Positions 7,737 to 15,200 of a stretch of DNA of 64,000 bases are shown piece after piece. Source of the DNA: UBA2211 sp049302755. GTDB taxonomy: Bacteria > Patescibacteriota > Minisyncoccia > Minisyncoccales > Minisyncoccaceae. The position numbers and the translations under genes are program-made. The notes below the pieces were generated by a model. The model was not told the origin of the DNA, did no database searches, and saw only the letters and a list, made by a program, of their open reading frames with translations. Where the stretch lies: contig JBAQMK010000002.1 in assembly GCA_049302755.1 (NCBI GenBank), positions 368,007 to 432,006 on the forward strand, given 5' to 3'. The stretch's first letter is position 1. Each line of letters begins with the position of its first letter.

Positions 7737-8981
7737 ATGTTCAAAAAGATTACAGAAATTTTTAAGGCAAAAGACTTAAGATATAAGATACTTTTTGTTT
7801 TAGGAGTTTTTGCTATTTTTAGATTGATGGCTAATATTCCCGTTCCGGGAATTGATGTGGCTAGGATTCAGCAATTCTTTGCTGGTAATCAATTCTTCGG
7901 AATGATGAACTTGTTTACCGGAGGAGCATTGGACAAAGTATCGATTGTCATGCTTGGCCTTGGACCTTACATCACTGCGGTCATCGTTTTCCAACTTTTA
8001 ACTATGATTTTTCCTCAAATGGAAAAATTGTATAAAGAAGAAGGAGAGGCGGGAAGACAGAAATTCAATCAATACTGCAGAATTGCCGGTATTCCTTTGG
8101 CGATGATTCAGGGTTATGCCATGTTGTTTTATTTGAAAACTCAGGGAGTAATCGGAGTCTTGGATCCAATAACTATTATTGCGGCTGTGGCGGCGATTAC
8201 CACTGCTTCAACTATTTTAATGTGGTTGGGAGAATTAATCTCTGAAAAAGGAATTGGAAACGGAGTATCATTATTGATTTTCGCTGGTATCGTGGCTGAT
8301 TTCCCCAACAACGTTCAAAAGATATTTTTAACCTTTGACCAGAGTCAGATATTCTCATACGTTCTCTTTTTGATATTATCAGTTGCTATTATTGCCGGTG
8401 TGGTTTTAATCAATGAAGGAAGAAGAAATATTCCCGTATCTTATGCCAAGAGAGTGAGAGGTAATAAGATGTATGGCGGTGCTTCAACTTATTTACCTTT
8501 AAATATTAATCCGGCCGGAGTTATTCCCGTCATCTTTGCTATTTCTATTTTAATGATTCCTTCAATGTTAGCTTCATTCCTTAATTGGAGCTTTGTGACT
8601 GATGCGTTGAATAATGCTTGGATTTACGGAATAATCTATTTTGTCTTAGTCTTTATTTTTACATTCTTCTATACTGCCGTTACTTTTGACCCGAAAAGTA
8701 TTTCTACTAATTTACAGAAAATGGGAGGATTCATCCCCGGCATCAGACCAGGAGAAAATACTGCTCAATTCTTACAGGCAATTCTATCAAGAGTTTTAGT
8801 GGTTGGTGCAACCAGCTTGGGATTAATCGCTGTCATGCCTTCAATCATTCAGGGTGCAACCGGAGTTCAGCAATTCAGCTTTATGATCGGAGGAACTGCT
8901 CTAATCATTATCGTTTCGGTAGCTCTAGACACAATGAAACAAATCAATTCTCAGTTAGAAATGAGAGAATATGATTCATAG
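7737..8981 (+). CDS. secY: Protein translocase subunit SecY
   Basis: Pore subunit of the SecYEG translocon in the cytoplasmic membrane. 414 residues, close to the family size. Hydrophobic segments match about ten membrane helices; the plug region NLFTGGALDKVSIVMLGLGP and the conserved cytoplasmic loop YAKRVRGNKMYGG are visible. Last gene of the ribosomal operon, followed by a strong terminator. Confidence 0.97.
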   Translation: MFKKITEIFKAKDLRYKILFVLGVFAIFRLMANIPVPGIDVARIQQFFAGNQFFGMMNLFTGGALDKVSIVMLGLGPYITAVIVFQLLTMIFPQMEKLYKEEGEAGRQKFNQYCRIAGIPLAMIQGYAMLFYLKTQGVIGVLDPITIIAAVAAITTASTILMWLGELISEKGIGNGVSLLIFAGIVADFPNNVQKIFLTFDQSQIFSYVLFLILSVAIIAGVVLINEGRRNIPVSYAKRVRGNKMYGGASTYLPLNINPAGVIPVIFAISILMIPSMLASFLNWSFVTDALNNAWIYGIIYFVLVFIFTFFYTAVTFDPKSISTNLQKMGGFIPGIRPGENTAQFLQAILSRVLVVGATSLGLIAVMPSIIQGATGVQQFSFMIGGTALIIIVSVALDTMKQINSQLEMREYDS

Positions 8982-8994
8982 TTAATTTAAAGGA

Positions 8995-9031
8995 ATAGAA
9001 GATTGGGGATAAACCAGTCTTCTATTTTTTT
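8995..9031 (+). terminator. Rho-independent terminator of the ribosomal operon
   Basis: Twelve-base-pair stem (arms 8995-9006 and 9014-9025, one G-U pair) with a 7-base loop, running into a T-tract up to 9031. It lies 14 bases after the secY stop and separates the S10-spc operon from adk. Confidence 0.9.
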
Positions 9032-9042
9032 GTTTTGTATTT

Positions 9043-9048
9043 TATAAT
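9043..9048 (+). promoter_or_regulatory. Probable -10 box for adk-map
   Basis: Perfect TATAAT directly after the secY terminator. A transcript would start near 9055, leaving about 19 bases before the adk ATG with no Shine-Dalgarno sequence. No good -35 box at 16-18 bases, so strength is uncertain. Confidence 0.55.
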
Positions 9049-9073
9049 AAAACATAAGCATAAAAGAAAATAT

Positions 9074-9754
9074 ATGGAAAAGTCTCCTTTAATCTTAATA
9101 CTATTAGGCAAGTCCGGTTCAGGAAAGGGAACCCAGGTTGATCTTTTGAAAGATAAACTGGGATTGGATTTTTTGGGTACCGGAGCATTATTAAGAGAGA
9201 GGAAGAAGGTTGGAGATTTTTCAGCTAATAAAATTGCCTCGGTTATCGATAACGGAGGAATTGTTCCTCCACCGGTAGTTTTTAAACTATGGATGGATAA
9301 GTTCGATGAATTCAAAAACAAAGGAGATAAATTCAAAGGAATTATTCTTGATGGTTCTCCCAGAAAAATATTGGAGGCGCAATTAATGGATGATGCTTTG
9401 GGCTGGTTTGAGTGGGATTCAAGAGTGAAAATAATGTTGATTGATATTTCTGACGAAGAAGCAATCAACAGAATTGCTAAAAGGAAGATTTGTCCGAAGT
9501 GCGGAAAAATCTTTATCATTTCTGATTCAGACGATATAGATGTTTGTCCGGAATGCGGAGAAAAGTTAATCATCAGACCGGAAGATACGGTTGAGGGAAC
9601 TCAAAAAAGATTGGAATGGTTTAGAGAAGAAGTTGGAGAAACAATCAATTATTATGAAAAAGCCGGAAGATTAATAAAGATTAACGGCGAGCAATCAATT
9701 GAAAATGTCTTTAATGATATTATGAAGGAAATTGAAAAAGATGATAACAATTAA
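9074..9754 (+). CDS. adk: Adenylate kinase with zinc-type LID
   Basis: Converts ATP + AMP to 2 ADP in the cytoplasm. P-loop GKSGSGKGTQ at residues 12-21, NMP-binding motif DGSPRKILEAQ (usually DGFPRT), and a LID with two CxxC pairs (CPKCG and CPECG) for zinc. 226 residues from the ATG at 9074; an in-frame upstream ATG at 9035 lies before the predicted transcript start and is rejected. The adk-map pair after secY is a conserved arrangement. The 3' end overlaps map by 14 bases. Confidence 0.92.
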   Translation: MEKSPLILILLGKSGSGKGTQVDLLKDKLGLDFLGTGALLRERKKVGDFSANKIASVIDNGGIVPPPVVFKLWMDKFDEFKNKGDKFKGIILDGSPRKILEAQLMDDALGWFEWDSRVKIMLIDISDEEAINRIAKRKICPKCGKIFIISDSDDIDVCPECGEKLIIRPEDTVEGTQKRLEWFREEVGETINYYEKAGRLIKINGEQSIENVFNDIMKEIEKDDNN

Positions 9755-10532
9755 AACAAAAGAAGAAATAGAAGTAATGGCCAAGGGCGGGAAAATATTG
9801 AAATCAATTGTTGATGAATTGGGGAGCCATATTGCCGTCGGAGTCTCGGGAACAGAATTGGAAAAAATGGCCGAGAAACTAATTACCGAAGCCGGAGGAA
9901 AATTCAGCTTTAAAGGACAGGACGGATTTCCGTCTTGTCTCTGTTTTTCTATTAACGAAGAAATCGTTCACGGTATTCCGGATAAGAGGGTTTTAAAAAA
10001 TGGAGACATTGTTACCTTGGATTTAGGCATCTTTTTTTCTTTAGATAAATTTATGGCGGAAATCGATGAAACCAAATATCCTAACTTAAAAAAAGGATTT
10101 CATACTGATATGGCCAGAACCTACCTGGTTGGAGAGGTTGATCCGGAAGTCCAAAGACTCGTCAAAGCCACCAAAAAGGCTTTAAAGAGGGCTATTTCCA
10201 AGGTTAGAGCCGGAAACACATTTGGTGAATTAGGGGAGGCGATATGCAAGTTTAGCGAACAGCAGGGATTTAGCACAATTAGGAATCTATGCGGTCATGG
10301 AATCGGGGCGGAATTGCATGAAGACCCTGATGTTTTGAATTACGGCAAAAAAAGCTGGGGAGAGGTAATGAAAGAGGGAATGGTCTTCTGTATTGAACCG
10401 ATGCTTTCTATGGGTGATTACGATATTAAAAAGAGAGGTATGGCCTATATTACTGAAGACAAGTCTTTATCAGCCCATTTTGAAGATATGGTCGCAATTA
10501 CTAAGGATGGAGTTAGGGTATTGACAGAATAA
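9741..10532 (+). CDS. map: Methionine aminopeptidase, type I
   Basis: Removes the initiator methionine from nascent proteins. Metal-binding residues appear in LDLGIFF, GFHTDMARTYLVGE, GHGIGAELHEDP, GMVFCIEPM and HFEDMVAIT. The stretch between the first Asp motif and HTD is about 15 residues longer than in usual enzymes (an insertion around SLDKFMAEIDETKYPNLKKG). 263 residues from the ATG at 9741, which overlaps the adk end, implying coupling. infA, rpmJ and rpsM, often next, are not here. Confidence 0.93.
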   Translation: MITIKTKEEIEVMAKGGKILKSIVDELGSHIAVGVSGTELEKMAEKLITEAGGKFSFKGQDGFPSCLCFSINEEIVHGIPDKRVLKNGDIVTLDLGIFFSLDKFMAEIDETKYPNLKKGFHTDMARTYLVGEVDPEVQRLVKATKKALKRAISKVRAGNTFGELGEAICKFSEQQGFSTIRNLCGHGIGAELHEDPDVLNYGKKSWGEVMKEGMVFCIEPMLSMGDYDIKKRGMAYITEDKSLSAHFEDMVAITKDGVRVLTE

Positions 10533-10549
10533 AATATCTGTTTTATAAT
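10521..10549 (+). promoter_or_regulatory. Consensus sigma-70 promoter
   Basis: TTGACA (10521-10526), 17-base spacer, TATAAT (10544-10549): a perfect match to the housekeeping consensus. The -35 box overlaps the last codons of map. The ATG of the small ORF at 10556 falls 7 bases after the -10 box, i.e. at the expected +1. Confidence 0.9.
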
Positions 10550-10555
10550 ATACGC

Positions 10556-10723
10556 ATGGACAGTAAGATGTTCTTTGGATCAAACGTATCGTGTACAGAA
10601 CCTCCAGCTAACACCAGCCGAGCGCTGATGAATCTGGAAATGGAAAAAGAAGAAAACGGAAACAGGGCTCTTGAGCTCGCAAACCGGTACATTCTTCTTC
10701 GGGGTGGAATAAAAGCTAATTAA
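10556..10723 (+). CDS. Small unknown protein, 55 residues, probably leaderless
   Basis: Not recognised. ATG at the predicted transcription start of a perfect promoter, so translation would begin on a leaderless mRNA. The peptide (MDSKMFFGSNVSCTEPP... ending RGGIKAN) has no membrane segment. Its codons are GC-richer than those of the neighbouring housekeeping genes. Its 3' end overlaps a terminator hairpin. Alternatively the transcript is a non-coding RNA; the precise promoter, ATG and terminator spacing favours a real gene. Confidence 0.5.
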   Translation: MDSKMFFGSNVSCTEPPANTSRALMNLEMEKEENGNRALELANRYILLRGGIKAN

Positions 10724-10737
10724 TTCCTCCCTTTTTT
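10702..10737 (+). terminator. Terminator of the 55-residue ORF
   Basis: Interrupted stem GGGTGGAAT/ATTCCTCCC with one mismatch, loop of about 12 bases that contains the stop codon, then TTTTTT. The next -35 box starts 3 bases after the T-tract. Confidence 0.65.
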
Positions 10738-10739
10738 AT

Positions 10740-10768
10740 TTGACAGATGTTTTAAAAAGTTCTACAAT
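10740..10768 (+). promoter_or_regulatory. Sigma-70 promoter of the 86-residue gene
   Basis: TTGACA (10740-10745), 17-base spacer, TACAAT (10763-10768). The start of transcription near 10775 leaves about 9 bases with GGTGG before the ATG at 10784. Confidence 0.85.
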
Positions 10769-10783
10769 TTTTATTGGTGGAAT

Positions 10784-11044
10784 ATGGTTTCACAACACAC
10801 CGCTAACAACAAAGCTTCCTTGAAAACTAAACAGTGTAGAGAAGAAAACGAAATTTCTTTAAAACTCAAGGAAAAGTTGCCTAAAAAAATCGTTGAAGAA
10901 AGGCGAGAACCCCCGCTCCAATCCTGTCGCCGTGACGGAAGCCGGATTGCTGTCGGATCATCTCTCAACGAACAGTCTGTATTCAAAGATGCAGTATACA
11001 TCGAAAGGCCAAGCGAGTTCGATGTTTCTCATTGTAGTCATTAA
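10784..11044 (+). CDS. Unknown 86-residue basic protein
   Basis: Not recognised. Soluble, charged, with four Cys/His near the C-terminus (ending VSHCSH) and an Arg/Lys-rich middle (KLKEKLPKKIVEERRE). Supported by its own near-consensus promoter, a GGTGG ribosome site at the right distance and a terminator 6 bases after the stop. The opposite-strand frame over the same region has no such signals. Confidence 0.6.
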   Translation: MVSQHTANNKASLKTKQCREENEISLKLKEKLPKKIVEERREPPLQSCRRDGSRIAVGSSLNEQSVFKDAVYIERPSEFDVSHCSH

Positions 11045-11050
11045 TCATTA

Positions 11051-11104
11051 TACGGGTATTAATTACTTTTAAAATAAAAAGATAATTAGTACCTGTCTTT
11101 TTTT
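11051..11104 (+). terminator. Terminator of the 86-residue gene
   Basis: Long imperfect hairpin (ACGGGTA ... TACCTGT outer arms, TTAATTA/TAATTAG inner arms) ending at 11095 and followed by nine Ts. The T-tract merges into the -35 box of galT. Confidence 0.75.
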
Positions 11105-11132
11105 TGTAAAAATAAATTTAAAATGATAGAAT
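11104..11132 (+). promoter_or_regulatory. galT promoter, leaderless
   Basis: TTGTAA (11104-11109), 17-base spacer, TAGAAT (11127-11132). The galT ATG at 11139 is exactly 7 bases after the -10 box, so the mRNA should begin at or next to the A of ATG. Confidence 0.75.
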
Positions 11133-11138
11133 ATCGGT

Positions 11139-12122
11139 ATGGATAAAAAAGAAACCGAACTAAGATACAATTCTTTAAATGACGATTGGGTCATTATTTC
11201 TCCGCTTCGAGCAGAAAGATTAAAAGACAAATCAATCGGTTGTCCTTTTTGTAATATCGAAAAACAAGAAAAGCCGGTTTTAATTTATTCAAACGGCGTG
11301 AAGAGCGACGTTAAAGATTTTAATAATTGGACAACGGCTGTTATTCCCAATAAATATCCTATTTTTATTCCTTCCCAGAAGAGCGAAGAAGAAAAAGAAA
11401 ACGATATCTATTCTAAGATTAAATTTGGAGGATTTCACGAATTAGTGATTACTAAAGACCACGAAAAGAGTTTGGCTCTTTTGCCGGTAGATAAAATCAA
11501 GGAAGTTTTTACTTGTTTTCAAGAAAGAATCATTGAATTCAAAAATTACGATTTTGTTAAAAACGTCGTGATTATTCATAATCACGGAAAAGAGGCTGCC
11601 AGTAGTCAACCTCATCCCCATTCTCAGATTTTTACTGCTTCCTTGATTGATAAAGATTTGAAAGCAGCGTTGGACAATCATAACGATTATTTTAAAAAAA
11701 ATAACGAATGTCTCAGGTGTAAGATTAATAAAGAAGAGAAGAAATCAAAAGAAAGGATTGTTTTTGAAAACAATGACTTTATTGCTTACGTCCCTTTTGC
11801 TCCCAAATTTTTATATCAAACCATTATTTCTCCCAAACATCATTCTTCAAGATTTGAAGAAATTACTGAAAAAGAAAAAGAAAGTTTGGCGGAAATATTC
11901 AAAGAAGTGCTTTTGAGATTATATAAAGGATTGAATAATCCGTCGTATAATTTCTATTTACATACTGCTCCGTTAGATAAAGAATATCCGCATTTCCATT
12001 GGTATTTTTCTGTTTTTCCAAGAATATCAATTTTAGCTGGGTTTGAAATAGAGTCGCAAATGAAGGTTCTATCAATCTATCCCGAAGAACAAGCATCATT
12101 TTTAAGAAATCAAAATAAATAA
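11139..12122 (+). CDS. galT: Galactose-1-phosphate uridylyltransferase family protein
   Basis: HIT-superfamily nucleotidyl transferase. The active-site motif QPHPHSQIFT is at residues about 158-167, with HNHGKEAASS before it, and a zinc-binding N-terminal CPFC; the C-terminal half has HTAPLDKEYPHFHWYFSVFPR. 327 residues, close to GalT. Substrate cannot be fixed from sequence: UDP-glucose/galactose-1-P exchange, or ADP-glucose phosphorylase-like activity as in related proteins. Operon with tpiA 6 bases downstream points to sugar-phosphate metabolism. Confidence 0.85.
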   Translation: MDKKETELRYNSLNDDWVIISPLRAERLKDKSIGCPFCNIEKQEKPVLIYSNGVKSDVKDFNNWTTAVIPNKYPIFIPSQKSEEEKENDIYSKIKFGGFHELVITKDHEKSLALLPVDKIKEVFTCFQERIIEFKNYDFVKNVVIIHNHGKEAASSQPHPHSQIFTASLIDKDLKAALDNHNDYFKKNNECLRCKINKEEKKSKERIVFENNDFIAYVPFAPKFLYQTIISPKHHSSRFEEITEKEKESLAEIFKEVLLRLYKGLNNPSYNFYLHTAPLDKEYPHFHWYFSVFPRISILAGFEIESQMKVLSIYPEEQASFLRNQNK

Positions 12123-12128
12123 AAATAT

Positions 12129-12851
12129 ATGAAACCACTAATCGTTGCCAATTGGAAGTGTAATCCCAAAAGCCTTGCCGAGGCTAAGGAATTATTGGAA
12201 AAAGTAATTAACGGAGTTAATGATGAAGAGGTCATTATCTGTCCGCCGTCAGTTTTTCTTAATTCTTTGATAAATGACAAGATTCCGTTCGGAGCCCAGA
12301 ATTGTTTTGAAAAAGAAGGTGCTTTTACCGGAGAAAACTCTGTTTCCATGTTTGAAGATTTGGGAGTTAAATATGTTATTTTGGGCCACTCAGAAAGAAG
12401 AAATATTTTTAAAGAAACCAACGAAGAAATCAATTCTAAATTGATTAAAGTTTTGGAGTCTAAAATCATTCCGATTCTCTGTATCGGTGAAAAAGGAGAA
12501 GAGAGGGGAGAGGGCAAGACTTTTGAAGTCTTATCAGAACAATTAGATGTTTGTTTGAATAATATTTCTGCTCCCGAGAAAATTATTTTAGCTTACGAGC
12601 CGGTTTGGGCAATCGGAACCGGAAAGTTTGCCGAAGTATCAGATATTAAAGAAATTAGATCTTTTATTCAGGATTTTTTGATTAAAAAGTTTGATAAAGA
12701 AACGGCCGAGAAAATCAGGATTCTATACGGTGGCAGCGTTGATTCAAGTAACGTTCATTCATATATTACTGAAGCCAAGATGGACGGAGTTTTGGTTGGC
12801 GGCGCTTCTCTTAAGGCCGATGAATTTTTGAAGTTAATAAAATCCGCCTAA
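12129..12851 (+). CDS. tpiA: Triosephosphate isomerase
   Basis: Interconverts dihydroxyacetone phosphate and glyceraldehyde 3-phosphate in glycolysis. TIM barrel of 240 residues with ANWKCNP (catalytic Lys), ILGHSERR (catalytic His), AYEPVWAIGTG (catalytic Glu) and the phosphate-binding YGGSV and VGGASL loops, all intact. Six bases after galT; no Shine-Dalgarno. Confidence 0.97.
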   Translation: MKPLIVANWKCNPKSLAEAKELLEKVINGVNDEEVIICPPSVFLNSLINDKIPFGAQNCFEKEGAFTGENSVSMFEDLGVKYVILGHSERRNIFKETNEEINSKLIKVLESKIIPILCIGEKGEERGEGKTFEVLSEQLDVCLNNISAPEKIILAYEPVWAIGTGKFAEVSDIKEIRSFIQDFLIKKFDKETAEKIRILYGGSVDSSNVHSYITEAKMDGVLVGGASLKADEFLKLIKSA

Positions 12852-12865
12852 AGCGGAGCAATTTT
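12843..12865 (+). terminator. Weak terminator at the tpiA end
   Basis: TCCGC/GCGGA hairpin that contains the tpiA stop codon in its loop, followed by AGCAATTTT. Short T-tract, so efficiency is uncertain. Confidence 0.45.
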
Positions 12866-13375
12866 GTGAGATTCGGAAGATTTTGTCTTCCATAAAAAGA
12901 AGGGGGTTGTTCGATAATTTATACCGGTCTTGTCTTTTCGTTTTCACGCATCATGACGATGAATTCAAATAAAGTAATAATCTTCACCTCCTTTGGGGTA
13001 CTGAAATCATTATACTCATTTTTTGATTTTTTGCAAGATGTTCAGGGGAAGCAAGATGTATAAATCATGCTTCCCATTCGGTACGAGTGCTTTCAAGTCG
13101 TCCTTTTTTGGATCAGGTAACAATCATCGGACGACGATCGCTGTGAGACGGGTGCCGAGGGCACCATATCCAGGAGATGGAGACATACTTGTTCCTCCTT
13201 ATTTTTGCAGTGCACATATTTCAAGAGATAAGCATTACTTCTTATCGAGAAGAAATGCTTTCTCCGATTCAGACCATATCAAGGTATACACCTTGACGAG
13301 CAGATTGGACCGGTGCTCAACAAACGAGTGCAACACAACACATGGTTTTGCTTGTTCCTCCTAGTACAATGTACT
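12860..13375 (-). ncRNA. Structured minus-strand transcript region with tiny ORFs
   Basis: About 600 bases between tpiA and xer without a normal gene. On the minus strand: a promoter TTGAAT-N16-TATATT (13409 to 13382), hairpins at 13229-13260 (AAGCATT arms plus an inner 5-bp stem) and around 13280-13296 (CAAGGT arms), an 8-bp GGGAAGCA/TGCTTCCC hairpin near 13050-13080, a second promoter TTGCAA-N16-TATAAT (13036 to 13009), and three AGGAGG sites (near 13365, 13193 and 12988) each followed by a very short ORF. The region may be a small-peptide mRNA or a regulatory RNA; function unknown. Confidence 0.4.
13124..13186 (-). CDS. Possible 20-residue peptide
   Basis: ATG preceded at the right distance by AGGAGGAACAAGT, encoding MSPSPGYGALGTRLTAIVVR. 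The same AGGAGGAACAAG string precedes another mini-ORF (MCCVALVC, 13343-13317). Too short for statistical support; the strong ribosome site is the only evidence. Confidence 0.25.
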   Translation of the reverse strand: MSPSPGYGALGTRLTAIVVR

Positions 13376-13414
13376 GAATTTAATATATCATGAATTTTTA
13401 AATATTCAATTAAT

Positions 13415-13430
13415 ATTGTGCGACATTTAT
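13415..13430. repeat. Short repeat downstream of xer (copy 1)
   Basis: ATTGTGCGACATTTAT; 14 of 16 bases match 14681-14696 on the other side of the recombinase gene. Could be an attachment or dif-like half-site, or chance in AT-rich DNA. Confidence 0.35.
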
Positions 13431-13462
13431 ATCAGAACATATTTAGAGGGGAAGAGGCGAGA

Positions 13463-14422
13463 TTAATTTTTCATGTTTTTACCACTGTGAAATTGTCGGT
13501 GGACATCTCGTAATCTCTTATTAGTCACATGGGTATAGATTTGAGTGGTGGCAATATTTTTGTGTCCTAAGAATTCTTGAATGGTTCTTAAATCAACTCC
13601 TTGGCCGAGCAAATCCGTGGCATAACTATGCCTTAAAGTGTGCGGTGTGGTAAAGAAAGGAATATTGCCTAAAGTGGCATACTTCTTCACGATTCTTTCT
13701 ATCGAACGAGCCGTTAAACGGCCTTCTGAGGCGGTTCTGGCCCGATAATGAATAAAGAGAGCTTTGTCGTCATCATCGCGTGTTTTAAGGTATTTTTTGA
13801 CCCAATTCAGGGCTCGTTCCGAGAAGTAAACAGTACGGGGATGCTTGCCTTTGCCGATAATGCCAAGTTCAAGGTCTTTCTTATCACTTAAGGCTTTAAA
13901 CTGCTCTTTATTAAGGGCGACTAATTCGGCGATTCTCAAGCCGGTTGAAAAGAGAGATTCCAAAATAGCCCGATCACGGAGTCCGTCATTGGTTTCGGTA
14001 TTGGGAGCGAGGAGTAGTTTTTCTATCTGATCAAGCGTCAAAAACTTTACAGTTTTTTCTTTCTTGGCATCCTTGGGTAATTGTATCTTATCAGCCGGCA
14101 AAGAGATGATATCTTTATCAGTGAAGAAGCTTAAAAGCGATCGTAGGGCGATCAAATAATAGTTCTGGGTCAGCTTAGACAACGGCTTGTCTTGGTTCTT
14201 ATCTTTAAACCTGGCTAAGAACAATCGGTAGTTCCAAACTTCTTCCGGAGTCAAATCGTGAGGCAGCATATTTTCTTTTTTTGTAGCCCTGAGCCAGTCG
14301 GTAAACTTCTTTAAATAGCGGCTGTAGTTTTTCTGAGTGTTATCGGACAGACCTTTTTCTATTTCACAATAGTCTAAGAAGTCAGGAATCTGTTTTATGA
14401 TTGGTTTATTAGATTTTTGCAT
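13463..14422 (-). CDS. xerC: Tyrosine recombinase, XerC/XerD-like
   Basis: Site-specific recombinase, likely for chromosome-dimer resolution. N-terminal SAM-like domain (residues about 10-105) and catalytic domain with Arg in TGLRIAEL, Lys in GKGKHPR, HTLRHSYATDL, LGHKNIATTQIYTHV giving the R-K-H-R-H-Y set. 319 residues from the ATG at 14422; an in-frame TTG two codons earlier is less likely. It stands alone, not in an operon, flanked by long AT-rich intergenic DNA, so an element-encoded integrase is an alternative. Confidence 0.88.
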   Translation of the reverse strand: MQKSNKPIIKQIPDFLDYCEIEKGLSDNTQKNYSRYLKKFTDWLRATKKENMLPHDLTPEEVWNYRLFLARFKDKNQDKPLSKLTQNYYLIALRSLLSFFTDKDIISLPADKIQLPKDAKKEKTVKFLTLDQIEKLLLAPNTETNDGLRDRAILESLFSTGLRIAELVALNKEQFKALSDKKDLELGIIGKGKHPRTVYFSERALNWVKKYLKTRDDDDKALFIHYRARTASEGRLTARSIERIVKKYATLGNIPFFTTPHTLRHSYATDLLGQGVDLRTIQEFLGHKNIATTQIYTHVTNKRLRDVHRQFHSGKNMKN

Positions 14423-14428
14423 AGGCAA

Positions 14429-14733
14429 ATGATCATTATTATTGTAGAAACGTAAATTAGAGCTTAATTGTAAAACATTGATTCATTGTTAAACATTTTA
14501 TTTTTGATTTTAAATTTTTTTCACAAAAATATTTTTAGGGAATAAATATAGCTGATGTAGTTATCAAATGATTTTTATAAACGTATTTTAAAAGGTCGTG
14601 ATTTTAGGGTTAAAACGTGTAAAACAACGATAGATATGTAACACACGGTTTTAAGCCCTCTGAAATGTCGCTTAACCTACATTGTCCGACGTTTATGATT
14701 TAATAATATATCAGGCTTTGCGGCCTGTCAAGT
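14429..14733. other. AT-rich intergenic region upstream of xer
   Basis: About 305 bases with no credible gene. It holds the upstream sequence of xer, the inverted octamers AAATGTCG (14663-14670) and CGACGTTT (14689-14696), and a GC-rich hairpin (AGGC/GCCT near 14711-14726) after the neighbouring minus-strand gene but without a T-tract. Confidence 0.5.
14681..14696. repeat. Short repeat upstream of xer (copy 2)
   Basis: ATTGTCCGACGTTTAT, a 14/16 direct match to 13415-13430; its CGACGTTT part is also nearly inverted relative to AAATGTCG at 14663-14670. Confidence 0.35.
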
Positions 14734-15114
14734 CTATTCCCTTGTTGTGTTTGTTGAAAATTTGGGAGGGCATGTTTTGATGTTTTTAAACATTCCTCCC
14801 AAATTAATTTGTTCGTTATACTTCAGGATTCCCGAAGCGATAACGCTTGCGGCATCAGATATTTCGATGCCCATGTTGGTGACGCTGTCCCTGGCCGGAC
14901 GAATATCACCGTTTTTTACCATCTCCTTCAATTTTCCTAGCTGGAGAAGGTATTCATGTTTCCTTACCGGGACCCCCATTGCTATGGAGAGTTCGTTTCC
15001 CTTTCGTCCTGGATCTCTAGGGATCTCATTGACAGGAATACGGCCGGTGTTCGATATGCAAACCATTCTGCGAGAAACTGTTCCCCGCCTTGGATCTTTG
15101 CTTATCTCGTTCAT
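14734..15114 (-). CDS. Unknown 126-residue protein with an internal repeat
   Basis: Not recognised. The N-terminal part contains two related blocks, NEISKDPRRGTVSR and NEIPRDPGRKGNELS, so it may have arisen by duplication. A perfect promoter (TTGACA-N17-TATAAT) ends 13 bases before the ATG at 15114, which fixes this start over an in-frame codon at 15156 that lies upstream of the promoter's start site. Codon use is GC-richer than the housekeeping genes. Confidence 0.6.
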   Translation of the reverse strand: MNEISKDPRRGTVSRRMVCISNTGRIPVNEIPRDPGRKGNELSIAMGVPVRKHEYLLQLGKLKEMVKNGDIRPARDSVTNMGIEISDAASVIASGILKYNEQINLGGMFKNIKTCPPKFSTNTTRE

Positions 15115-15127
15115 AGCTACTGAGAGT

Positions 15128-15156
15128 ATTATAAAACGAGGAGTATATTTTGTCAA
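15128..15156 (-). promoter_or_regulatory. Perfect sigma-70 promoter
   Basis: On the minus strand TTGACA (15156-15151), 17 bases, TATAAT (15133-15128). Start near 15121 leaves a 7-base leader before the ATG at 15114 and no room for a Shine-Dalgarno. Confidence 0.88.
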
Positions 15157-15170
15157 GAAGTTATAAATAA

Positions 15171-15200
15171 AATAAAAACCAGAAAAATAATTACTGGTTT
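15171..15200 (-). terminator. Terminator of the 187-residue gene
   Basis: Minus-strand AAACCAG/CTGGTTT stem with an 11-base loop, then TTTTATTTTATTT. It directly precedes the TTGACA of the next minus-strand gene. Confidence 0.7.

Noticed and set aside
9022..9573. 183-codon frame antisense to adk
   Set aside because: adk is a confirmed family member; the antisense frame has no support.
13023..13364. Plus-strand frame of 113 codons
   Set aside because: No promoter or ribosome site on this strand; odd composition (many Ser, Cys, Arg); the minus strand carries the promoters and SD sites.
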